Assembly (NCBI GenBank): GCA_946627905.1 | Contig: CAMOVY010000036.1 | Span: 1-9,279 of the forward strand | DNA: 9,279 nucleotides | Direction: 5' to 3' | From: an uncultured Clostridia bacterium | GTDB taxonomy: Bacteria; Bacillota; Clostridia; Christensenellales; Borkfalkiaceae | Part shown: one piece after another, positions 1 through 6,330 of the stretch | How positions within the stretch are numbered: the first letter of the stretch is position 1 | Layout of the letters: the number at the start of each line of letters is the position of its first letter | Notes under the pieces: generated by a model | What the model was told of the DNA's origin: nothing | Seen by the model: only the letters and a program-made list of their open reading frames with translations | The model's database searches: none | Translations under genes and position numbers: made by a program

Positions 1-376
1 AATCGAGTAGCATTTTAAAATCCACGTCGAAAACAACGTCCCCGGGGCATACGATAAGATTACAGTCTATACGGTCTTTGATAAAATACAGCGCCCCGCC
101 CGAACCTAACGGTTCGTTTTCGATAATATATTTTATATTGACGCCGAATTTTTTACCGTCCCCGAAATAATCGCGGATTTGTTCGTTTAAAAAACCGACG
201 CTGATAAAAATATCCTTAACGCCGTAATTTTTAAGTTTATCTATCGCGTGCTCTAAAATAGGCTTGCCGTCGATTATCGCCATAGGCTTAGGAATAAGGT
301 TTTTGGTGATTTCTTGAAGTCTAGTGCCTTTTCCGCCGGCTAAAATAAGCGCCTTAACGTTTAATAAGTTATCCAA
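1..376 (-). CDS. hddC: HddC-like sugar-1-phosphate guanylyltransferase, N-terminal part (3' end outside window)
   Basis: 125 complete N-terminal codons of a nucleotidyltransferase with a Rossmann-like fold. Visible motifs are the nucleotide-binding loop LAGGKGTRL (residues 12-20), PKP (29-31), EPLGSGGAL (88-96) and the metal-binding GDVVFDVD (112-119). The family transfers NMP from NTP to a sugar 1-phosphate. Position directly after hddA makes GTP and D-glycero-alpha-D-manno-heptose 1-phosphate the likely substrates, giving GDP-heptose in the cytoplasm. The start is TTG at 376-374, the only conventional start in this frame downstream of an in-frame stop at 403-401. AGGGG lies 7 nt upstream, and the gene overlaps the 3' end of hddA by 16 nt, suggesting translational coupling. 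The wording of the N-terminus resembles clostridial proteins in which this domain is fused to a C-terminal HAD-IIIA (GmhB-type) phosphatase. That part would lie off the left edge and is inference. Other sugar nucleotidyltransferases (glucose- or mannose-1-phosphate) are the main alternative. Confidence 0.8.
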   Translation of the reverse strand, partial: MDNLLNVKALILAGGKGTRLQEITKNLIPKPMAIIDGKPILEHAIDKLKNYGVKDIFISVGFLNEQIRDYFGDGKKFGVNIKYIIENEPLGSGGALYFIKDRIDCNLIVCPGDVVFDVDFKMLLD

Positions 377-1416
377 CTTTCCGCCCCTGAATCGCTGAAT
401 TTAACCGAATACACGCTACCGTCGAGCGTTTTAAGCGCGTCGGTAAGTTTTTGGCGGTTTATCGGGTTGCATAATAGCAACAAAAATCCACCGCCGCCCG
501 CGCCCGAAACCTTGACCGCTTCCGCGCCGTTTTCCATGGCAAAATTTATAGTGTTTTCGAGTTCCGCGTTTGAAACGATACTCGACGTTTTCTTTTTGTT
601 TTCCCAGCCCACGCGTATCGCCTGAATAAACGCCGCGAGATTGCCCGTTAAAAGGTAATGCTTCATATCGTAGGCGTTCTGTTTTAACGCGTCGAGCGCG
701 CTTATCGTCGTGTCTTTTTTCTGCGCCGTGTTTTCAATCTGGCGGTTAATAATGTTTTTGGTAAGTTCGAACTGCACGTCCGCCGATTTTCTGCTTTGCC
801 CGCCGTAGTATAAAATCATAGAACACTCTAATTCGTTAACGCAGTTTTTTTCAAGGCGCAAATTGTTAACTAAAACGTTTCCGTCGGGTTTAAACTCCAT
901 AAAATTAAACCCGCCGAACACCGCGCTGTACTGGTCCTGCTTGCCGCCGGCAAGTTTAAGGTCTTTACGTTCTATGTCGTAGGCAAGACGCGCTTTCTGA
1001 TAATCGTTAAGCCCCAACTTCAGCCATCTGTTAAAGGCTTCTAAAATAGCGACTATCATAGTAGAAGAAGTACCGAGTCCGGAACCAACGGGCGCGTCGT
1101 TGCTGGTGCTCATTATAAACGACAGGGGATTGCCGCCGTTAAAATCTTTGACTATGCGGTTATATACGCCGCGGTGCAGAATAAGTTTATCACCGTCGGG
1201 CGCGATATACGGCACGCTGTCAATTTCCAGATTGTTTTTATTGTCGTACGAATATATACATATTTTGCCGTTATCGGTGGGGATTAACGTGCAGTAAGCA
1301 TACATACTTATAGTGGCGTTTAACACCGCGCCGCCTTTTATGTTGCTGTAGGTTTCAAGGTCCGTGCCGCCGCCCGCAAACCCGAGCCGTAGCGGCGCTC
1401 TGCTTCTTATTATCAT
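361..1416 (-). CDS. hddA: D-glycero-alpha-D-manno-heptose-7-phosphate kinase (GHMP family)
   Basis: A 351-residue cytoplasmic GHMP kinase that closely follows the HddA pattern known from Campylobacter capsule loci. The N-terminus has the typical SRAPLRLGFAGGGTDLETY (residues 5-23). The glycine-rich ATP loop PVGSGLGTSST is at 109-119, a conserved family block GGKQDQYSAVFGGFNFMEF at 157-175, and the C-terminal GHMP motif SGAGGGGF at 304-311. The length is normal for the family (about 340) and nothing is broken. The reaction is ATP-dependent phosphorylation of D-glycero-alpha-D-manno-heptose 7-phosphate at C1 to the 1,7-bisphosphate, which after 7-dephosphorylation feeds the HddC step next door. 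The ATG is preceded by AAGGA with 9 nt spacing and follows the glycosyltransferase stop by 5 nt; it overlaps hddC downstream. Sugar specificity is by family resemblance, and a related sugar kinase such as a fucokinase-like one is less likely. Confidence 0.9.
   Translation of the reverse strand: MIIRSRAPLRLGFAGGGTDLETYSNIKGGAVLNATISMYAYCTLIPTDNGKICIYSYDNKNNLEIDSVPYIAPDGDKLILHRGVYNRIVKDFNGGNPLSFIMSTSNDAPVGSGLGTSSTMIVAILEAFNRWLKLGLNDYQKARLAYDIERKDLKLAGGKQDQYSAVFGGFNFMEFKPDGNVLVNNLRLEKNCVNELECSMILYYGGQSRKSADVQFELTKNIINRQIENTAQKKDTTISALDALKQNAYDMKHYLLTGNLAAFIQAIRVGWENKKKTSSIVSNAELENTINFAMENGAEAVKVSGAGGGGFLLLLCNPINRQKLTDALKTLDGSVYSVKFSDSGAESWITY
384..388 (-). promoter_or_regulatory. ribosome binding site for the TTG start of hddC
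   Basis: AGGGG on the minus strand, 7 nt before TTG and inside the hddA coding sequence. It supports choosing TTG, since no ATG or GTG exists in the frame between the upstream stop and the first beta strand. Confidence 0.5.
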
Positions 1417-1421
1417 ATATA

Positions 1422-2621
1422 TTATTCCTTGTCCGCATTGTTTTGCGGAACTTGTTTGATCTTATGTTCTTTTATTATTCTTTCGTAAGTCTCTAAAAGT
1501 CTGTCTGTACAGTCTTTCCAACTGATATATACGGTGTCTTTGGCGTTTTTGCCGATTTGTTTTAACTTGTCGTAGTCCTGTACCGCGTCAATAATGGCGT
1601 TTGCAAAACTTTCCGTATCGTTTTCCGAAAGAAAACCGTTAAAGCCGTGCTGTATGTCGTAGCCCGCGCAAGTGCCTTTAACGAAAACCCCCGGCGTTTC
1701 GTAAGACGCGCCTTCAACCTTGACCAGCCCGAAATTGTCGTAAACGGAAGGGAATAGCAATAAATCTGCCCGCGAGAATAAAAGCGGGAATTTTTCCCTT
1801 GCCAAAAAGCCCGTAAAAACAACTTCGTCTTCAAAAAAGCCGAGTTTTTTAGCGTATTTTTTAAGTTTATTAAGTTCCGCACCCTTGCCGACAATAAAGA
1901 ATTTGAATTTAATACCCTTGTCTTTCAGGATTTTAAGCGAATCGAGAATAAAATCTATACGCTTTAATTTCATTACTCTGCCGACGTAGATAAAGACGAG
2001 TTCGCGCTCTTTTATGCCGAATTCTTTGTTTGCGAGAAGGGAATTTTCTTCGACGTTTTCGCATTTTTTAAAGTCCGTGCCGAACGGGAGATATGAAACT
2101 TTGCCCGTATATCCGTAAGAGCGCAACTGTTTTTCGACAATAGGCGAACAGACGAACACTTCGTCGCACTGATTATAAATTTTGCCGAGTTTTTTGCAGA
2201 GCATATTGCTGAAAGACTTGGATTTGAAAATGCTTTCAAAAATCTGCCGCATATTAGAGTGAAAAGTGGCAACAAGTGGAATATTCTTTTTCTTTGCGAC
2301 TTTTACCGCAAATTTTGCCATGCCGAAAGGGGAGTGCAGATGTATTATATCGCAATCCGCTTCCATTATAGTTTTTTTAAATTTTCCGTCCGAATTAGGA
2401 AAGCCGTAATATTGATTTAAAATGGGTATATGCACGCTTTTGCAGCGTACGACTTTATACGGGAAATTATCTACATAAGATTTCTTGTTTTTGGGACAAA
2501 TGACAGTCAAATCGGTTCTGTCCGATAAGTTCACGCTGTAATTGTTAACGCAGTTTATAACGCCGTCGACGTCCGGAAGATAGACGTCCATCGCTTCTAT
2601 AATCTTTAATTTATTATTCAC
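1422..2621 (-). CDS. GT4-family glycosyltransferase
   Basis: A 399-residue retaining glycosyltransferase with two Rossmann-like domains (GT-B fold). The N-terminal acceptor domain opens with the strand LKIIEAMDVYLPDVDGVINCV (from residue 5) and carries DIIHLHSPFGMA (91-102) and ATFHSN (118-123). The C-terminal domain binds the sugar nucleotide: GRVMKLKRID (214-223) holds the conserved Arg/Lys pair. The acidic motif appears as D295-x7-E303 in SVYDNFGLVKVE, so the usual first Glu is Asp. There is no transmembrane segment or signal peptide; the protein probably acts at the cytoplasmic membrane face on a lipid-linked or lipid acceptor. Being first in an operon with hddA and hddC, it may transfer heptose or another sugar into a surface glycan, but donor and acceptor cannot be read from sequence. 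The start is GTG at 2621-2619, the first possible start after an in-frame stop at 2642-2640; only a weak GAGAG lies upstream. Diacylglycerol glucosyltransferase-like function is an alternative. Confidence 0.88.
   Translation of the reverse strand: MNNKLKIIEAMDVYLPDVDGVINCVNNYSVNLSDRTDLTVICPKNKKSYVDNFPYKVVRCKSVHIPILNQYYGFPNSDGKFKKTIMEADCDIIHLHSPFGMAKFAVKVAKKKNIPLVATFHSNMRQIFESIFKSKSFSNMLCKKLGKIYNQCDEVFVCSPIVEKQLRSYGYTGKVSYLPFGTDFKKCENVEENSLLANKEFGIKERELVFIYVGRVMKLKRIDFILDSLKILKDKGIKFKFFIVGKGAELNKLKKYAKKLGFFEDEVVFTGFLAREKFPLLFSRADLLLFPSVYDNFGLVKVEGASYETPGVFVKGTCAGYDIQHGFNGFLSENDTESFANAIIDAVQDYDKLKQIGKNAKDTVYISWKDCTDRLLETYERIIKEHKIKQVPQNNADKE
1426..1430 (-). promoter_or_regulatory. ribosome binding site of hddA
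   Basis: AAGGA on the minus strand, lying within the last codons of the glycosyltransferase gene and 9 nt before the hddA ATG. It fits tight operon packing and probable translational coupling. Confidence 0.6.
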
Positions 2622-2668
2622 CTTGAAGAATTCTCTCTTTTACTTAAACGATTTTATATATTAAAAAA

Positions 2669-2698
2669 ATTCTAACATAAAACGGTGTTTTATGTCAA
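2669..2698 (-). promoter_or_regulatory. promoter of the glycosyltransferase-hddA-hddC operon
   Basis: Read on the minus strand, a consensus -35 TTGACA (2698-2693) is followed after 18 nt by a -10 TAGAAT (2674-2669) with an upstream TG (TGTTAGAAT, extended -10). The predicted transcription start is near 2662, giving a leader of about 41 nt before the GTG start at 2621. The region upstream of -35 is A/T-rich. No terminator or riboswitch-like fold was seen in the leader. Confidence 0.75.
2675..2695. promoter_or_regulatory. perfect inverted repeat (putative operator) inside the operon promoter
   Basis: Two perfect 9-bp arms, ACATAAAAC (2675-2683) and GTTTTATGT (2687-2695), flank a 3-bp centre GGT. 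The palindrome fills the whole spacer between -10 and -35 of the minus-strand promoter and overlaps the last bases of the -35 box, the classic place for a repressor to block RNA polymerase. The arms do not match CIRCE, Fur, PerR, Rex or cre consensus sites as I know them, so the cognate regulator is unknown. A short hairpin in RNA is not expected, because the site lies upstream of the predicted start. Confidence 0.65.
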
Positions 2699-2775
2699 GT
2701 TATAAGATAACATTACGGTACTAAAAAAAACAATATATTTTTACACAAAAATTAGTACAAATCGGCAATTATAAG

Positions 2776-2804
2776 TTGATTATTGCGCGCTATGGTGATA
2801 AAAT
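2776..2804 (+). promoter_or_regulatory. promoter of the SIS-domain gene
   Basis: TTGATT (2776-2781), 17-nt spacer, TAAAAT (2799-2804), with TG one base upstream of the -10 (TGATAAAAT, extended -10). The predicted start is near 2811, leaving a leader of about 24 nt that contains AAGGAG. It diverges from the minus-strand operon promoter, the two -35 boxes being about 77 bp apart. Confidence 0.75.
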
Positions 2805-2820
2805 ATCTTTGAACAATAAA

Positions 2821-2826
2821 AAGGAG
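2821..2826 (+). promoter_or_regulatory. ribosome binding site of the SIS-domain gene
   Basis: AAGGAG with 8-nt spacing to the ATG at 2835; a strong canonical Shine-Dalgarno sequence that fixes this start. Confidence 0.8.
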
Positions 2827-2834
2827 TAATTAGT

Positions 2835-3917
2835 ATGTTTTACAAAGACACTTTAATGTGGAAAGAAATCAGCGAAACTTCCGCTATTTTCGCAAAAGAA
2901 CAAAAGGCGAACGCCGCCGTTATGTCGGCACTTGTCGCCGACGTTAAATCAAGCGGCGTCAGCAATTTCGTAGCCGCGGCGCGCGGAACGAGCGACCATG
3001 CGCTTATCTATTTCAAATACGTTCTGGAGTGCAACTCGCCGTATACGGTAGGGCTTGCCGCACCGAGCATAATTACAATGTATAACGGTAAAATCAATTA
3101 TAAAAACAGCGTGGTTATAGGTTGCAGTCAAAGCGGTAAGGCGGCGGACGTACTTGAAGTTTTAAAACGCGCGAACGCACAGGGCGCGATTACCGTTTCC
3201 ATTACCAACGATGAAGAAAGTCCGATGGCGAAAGAAGCGAAATATCACTTATTCTGCGCGGCGGAAGAAGAAAAGAGCGTTGCCGCGACCAAGACTTTCA
3301 ACGCGCAGCTTTTCAATCTTTTATGGTTTGCCGCGGAACTTTCCGATAATAAAGAACAACTTAAAATGCTTGATAGTTTAGGCGACAAAATCAATGAAGT
3401 TTTCCCGAAAATCGACGCGCTTACCACCGTGTACGCGGACAAATTCAATTATATGAAGAGCGGTTTCGTATTGTCAAGGGGCATAACTTTTGCAATCGCT
3501 ATGGAAGCGACGTTAAAACTGCAAGAAACCTGCTATATCCAGATGAAGGGGTACGCGGGTAGCGACTTCTACCACGGACCTATGGCTATGGTAAACGAAA
3601 ACACGCCCGTATTTATTTACTGCGCTAAAAACACTATGAATAAAGAAAGTGCGGCTTTGGTTAAAGCCGACCAGCAAAAGTGCATAGATAAAATGCTTTC
3701 TCTTTCCGCACCCGTACTCGTTATAACCGATAACGAAGAACTTGCGAAAGAATATAAGCCCGAAAACGTAGCCTATTTCGATTTCGGGCTTGGCGAAGAA
3801 TTTACTATGTTCGGGTTCGCGCTGTTCGCGCAGATGCTTGCCTGCAAGATTTCCTGCGGAATCGGCAATAATCCCGACAGTCCGAGGGCGTTAAATAAAA
3901 TAACCATTACTAAATAA
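2835..3917 (+). CDS. double-SIS sugar-phosphate isomerase/deaminase (NagB-II / GlmS-isomerase type)
   Basis: A 360-residue cytoplasmic protein with two tandem SIS domains (about 40-170 and 205-345) and no glutamine amidotransferase domain, unlike full GlmS (about 609). SIS1 has ARGTSDHA (49-56), GCSQSGKAADV (96-106) and EEKSVAATKTF (145-155). SIS2 has LSRG (213-216), EATLKLQETCYI (224-235) and FYHGPMAMV (245-253), and the C-terminal tail is NPDSPRALNKIT (346-357). By alignment to the E. coli GlmS isomerase half, E231, H247 and K355 correspond to catalytic E488, H504 and K603. A working aldose/ketose aminosugar active site is therefore expected. Probable role: deamination and isomerisation of glucosamine-6-phosphate or a related amino sugar phosphate. 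AgaS-like or fructosamine deglycase (FrlB-like) activity is possible. It is a single-gene unit with its own promoter and terminator. It is not GmhA, which is a short single-SIS protein, so it does not supply the heptose pathway's first step. Confidence 0.85.
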   Translation: MFYKDTLMWKEISETSAIFAKEQKANAAVMSALVADVKSSGVSNFVAAARGTSDHALIYFKYVLECNSPYTVGLAAPSIITMYNGKINYKNSVVIGCSQSGKAADVLEVLKRANAQGAITVSITNDEESPMAKEAKYHLFCAAEEEKSVAATKTFNAQLFNLLWFAAELSDNKEQLKMLDSLGDKINEVFPKIDALTTVYADKFNYMKSGFVLSRGITFAIAMEATLKLQETCYIQMKGYAGSDFYHGPMAMVNENTPVFIYCAKNTMNKESAALVKADQQKCIDKMLSLSAPVLVITDNEELAKEYKPENVAYFDFGLGEEFTMFGFALFAQMLACKISCGIGNNPDSPRALNKITITK

Positions 3918-3934
3918 AAGGGATTTTTATTCGT

Positions 3935-3970
3935 TTACGGCGCGCCGAAAATCGGCGCGCCGTAATTTTT
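3935..3970 (+). terminator. intrinsic terminator after the SIS-domain gene
   Basis: A 14-bp perfect GC-rich stem (3935-3948 pairing with 3952-3965, each arm containing GGCGCGCC), an AAA loop, then TTTTT (3966-3970). It begins 17 nt after the SIS-gene stop and isolates that gene from pcrA. The opposite strand lacks a T-run after the stem, so it acts in the plus direction only. Confidence 0.92.
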
Positions 3971-4000
3971 AAATTATGCGCCATAATGTTTTTATTGCGC

Positions 4001-4029
4001 TTGAAAAAAACGCGCGTATATGGTAAAAT
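4001..4029 (+). promoter_or_regulatory. promoter of pcrA-ligA, predicted to give a leaderless mRNA
   Basis: TTGAAA (4001-4006), 17-nt spacer, TAAAAT (4024-4029) with TG one base upstream (TGGTAAAAT, extended -10). The usual -10 to +1 distance places the start at about 4036, the A of the pcrA ATG. With the strong terminator just upstream, pcrA needs its own promoter in this 65-bp gap, and this is the only good candidate seen. Confidence 0.7.
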
Positions 4030-4035
4030 ATTTTT

Positions 4036-6330
4036 ATGGCCGATATTAAAGAATTGCTTTCAAAACTCAACGAAGAACAGATAAAACCCGTGCTCGATAC
4101 CGAAGGCGCGGTACTTGTTATAGCGGGGGCGGGTAGCGGCAAAACCCGCGTACTTACTTCGCGCATAGCGTACCTTGTGCTTGAAAAGAAAATCGACCCC
4201 GCAAACATAATGGCGATAACTTTCACCAACAAAGCGGCTGACGAAATGAAAACGCGACTTACCAAAATGGTCGACTGTACGGAACATATGTGGATTCCGG
4301 ACTATATGTGGGTTTCGACAATTCACAGTATGTGCGTGCGGATTTTAAGGCGTGATATAGATAAAATCGGCTACGACAAGTATTTTACGGTGTACGACGA
4401 AACGGATAAAGAAAAGGTTTTAAAGCGCGTTTTTCAGGATTTAGGCTGCGATGCGGACAAACTTTTAAAATCGGCTAAAAATTTTATCTCCAAGGCGAAA
4501 AACGACAGTCTTTCGCCTGAAGATGTGAAAAACGAATATAACGGCGGGCGGTTTTCCGACGAACTTATCAATATTTACAGGGAATACGACAATCAACTTA
4601 TGCGTTCTAATGCGCTTGATTTTGACGATTTGCTTTTTAAAACGTACGAACTTTTTAAAACGCACCCCGAAGTTTTAGATTACTACGCGGATAAGTTCAG
4701 ATACATACATATAGACGAGTTTCAGGACACGAATAAAGTACAGTTCGATATCGCAAAAATGCTTGCGTCAAAACACGGTAATATTTTCGTCGTAGGCGAC
4801 GACGACCAGAGTATTTACGGCTGGCGCGGCGCGAAAATCGAGAATATATTGAATTTCGATAAAGTTTTTAAAGACGCAAAAACTTATAAATTACAAAGAA
4901 ATTACCGTTCTACCAAAAAGATACTCGAACTTGCAAACTGTATTATAAAAAACAACGTCGGCAGAAGGGAAAAAGAACTTTATACCGAAAATTCCGACGG
5001 CGTAAAGGTAGAAACGTTTATCGGTACGGACGAAAATAACGAAGCGACTTTCGCCGCTATTCAGATAAAAAATCTGATGGCGAGAACAAATTACAGATAT
5101 AAAGATTTTGCCGTATTTATGCGCGTAAACGCACTGTCCCGCGCGTTCGAGCAGGAATTTACCAAATACGGCATACCGTATAGAATTTACGGCGGGTTTA
5201 AGTTTTTTGAACGCAAAGAAATAAAGGACGCGCTATCCTATCTTAAAGTTATAAACAACACTTTCGACGACGAATCGTTTTTGCGTTGTATTGCCGTTCC
5301 GAAAAGGGGAATAGGCGATAAAACGCTTATGCAGTTAAGGGAATTTTGCGCGGCGTACGGCATTTCTTTATACGACGGGCTAACGCGCCTTGAAGAAACG
5401 GGTATCGGTGCGGCGGCGCGAACCAAACTGTTTAATTTCAGGCTTTTACTCGATAATTTCAGGGAATATGCGGCAGTAAACAGCGTTTCGGAACTATTAA
5501 AATACGTTTTGGAAAAGACGTCTTTTAAAGACCAGTTTGCCGAAAAAAGCGAAGAAAACACTTCTAAACTATACAATATCAGCGAACTTGTCAATACCGC
5601 CGAGCAATTTATTTCGGATAACCGCGGGGCAACGCTTTCGGACTATCTTAACGCGATGACGCTTTCAACCGATACCGACTCCATTAACGAAGACGACGCG
5701 GTAAGCGTGGCGACAATCCACGCCGTTAAGGGCTTGGAATTCAAATGCGTGTTTATAGCGGGACTTGACGAAAGAATACTGCCTATCGCAAGAAGCGGTG
5801 TTGACGAAGACGAACTCGAAGAAGAGCGTAGGCTTATGTACGTTGCGATAACCCGTGCGGAAGAGCGTTTGTATCTTACCCGCGCTATGAGCAGGTACAT
5901 GTACGGCAGCCGTGAGCATATGACGCAATCCCGCTTTTTAAAAGAAGCGCAACCCGTGCTTAATCCGTACGCTTTTGATAATGAAAAGCGAGCGTATCAG
6001 TCTACCGATTACGGGTATAAAGATTACGGGCGTTTCGGATATAACGACGCAGATAGCGACGATATTCCCGTTTCGCAAAGTAAAGTAGGCGGATATTCTT
6101 CGGCTTATGCAAAATCCCTGTTAAAATCCGGTGCGCCGCTTGAGAACAAAAACGCGGACTTTAACGGGTACAAGCGCGGGATAAAAGTAAAACACACCAA
6201 ATTCGGCGAAGGCACGGTTATAGACGTTAAAGGAACGGGGGAAAATATAATCGTAGACGTTGCTTTTAAGGGCGTAGGAATAAAAGCGCTTTCCGTAAAA
6301 TACGCCCCGATGGAGATAATAAATGGATAA
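4036..6330 (+). CDS. pcrA: ATP-dependent DNA helicase PcrA/UvrD (superfamily 1A)
   Basis: A 764-residue 3'-5' DNA helicase/translocase used in nucleotide excision repair, plasmid replication, removal of RecA filaments and handling of transcription-replication conflicts. The motifs run in order: Q motif LNEEQ (11-15), Walker A GAGSGKT (31-37), Ia TFTNKAADEMKTR (62-74), Walker B IDEFQDTN (226-233), III VVGDDDQSIYGWRGA (252-266), IV QRNYRST (287-293), V TIHAVKGLEF (560-569) and VI RRLMYVAITRAEE (598-610). The C-terminus, HTKFGEGTVIDVKGTGENI (720-738) and following, is the Tudor-like domain that binds RNA polymerase in PcrA. It is joined by a Tyr/Gly-rich linker (about 655-670). Length is slightly above the usual 720-740. 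The ATG at 4036 lacks a Shine-Dalgarno sequence but gives the expected short N-terminus before the Q motif. The gene overlaps ligA by 8 nt and is probably cotranscribed with it. Confidence 0.96.
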   Translation: MADIKELLSKLNEEQIKPVLDTEGAVLVIAGAGSGKTRVLTSRIAYLVLEKKIDPANIMAITFTNKAADEMKTRLTKMVDCTEHMWIPDYMWVSTIHSMCVRILRRDIDKIGYDKYFTVYDETDKEKVLKRVFQDLGCDADKLLKSAKNFISKAKNDSLSPEDVKNEYNGGRFSDELINIYREYDNQLMRSNALDFDDLLFKTYELFKTHPEVLDYYADKFRYIHIDEFQDTNKVQFDIAKMLASKHGNIFVVGDDDQSIYGWRGAKIENILNFDKVFKDAKTYKLQRNYRSTKKILELANCIIKNNVGRREKELYTENSDGVKVETFIGTDENNEATFAAIQIKNLMARTNYRYKDFAVFMRVNALSRAFEQEFTKYGIPYRIYGGFKFFERKEIKDALSYLKVINNTFDDESFLRCIAVPKRGIGDKTLMQLREFCAAYGISLYDGLTRLEETGIGAAARTKLFNFRLLLDNFREYAAVNSVSELLKYVLEKTSFKDQFAEKSEENTSKLYNISELVNTAEQFISDNRGATLSDYLNAMTLSTDTDSINEDDAVSVATIHAVKGLEFKCVFIAGLDERILPIARSGVDEDELEEERRLMYVAITRAEERLYLTRAMSRYMYGSREHMTQSRFLKEAQPVLNPYAFDNEKRAYQSTDYGYKDYGRFGYNDADSDDIPVSQSKVGGYSSAYAKSLLKSGAPLENKNADFNGYKRGIKVKHTKFGEGTVIDVKGTGENIIVDVAFKGVGIKALSVKYAPMEIING
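6312..6315 (+). promoter_or_regulatory. ribosome binding site deciding the ligA start
   Basis: GGAG inside the last pcrA codons, 7 nt before the ATG at 6323. A second in-frame ATG at 6332 would be 16 nt away, too far, so 6323 is preferred. Termination of pcrA 8 nt into ligA suggests coupled translation. Confidence 0.6.

Noticed and set aside
1100..1297. Open frame of 65 codons on the plus strand opposite hddA
   Set aside because: It lies wholly inside a well-supported gene on the other strand, with no recognisable domain or ribosome binding site. The other antisense open frames inside hddA, pcrA, ligA and yicC are likewise shadows.
2718..2758. Inverted repeat GTACTAA ... TTAGTAC with 27 nt between the arms, upstream of the SIS-gene promoter
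   Set aside because: Seven-base arms in A/T-rich DNA are easily found by chance and do not overlap either promoter's core; too weak to call an operator.
2835..3917. SIS protein as GmhA (sedoheptulose-7-phosphate isomerase) for the neighbouring heptose pathway
   Set aside because: GmhA is a single-SIS protein of about 190 residues. This one has two SIS domains and the GlmS-type catalytic residues and C-terminal tail.
3935..3965. Terminator hairpin as a bidirectional terminator or mobile-element end
   Set aside because: The minus-strand side lacks a T-run, there is no convergent gene, and no target duplication or transposase is nearby.
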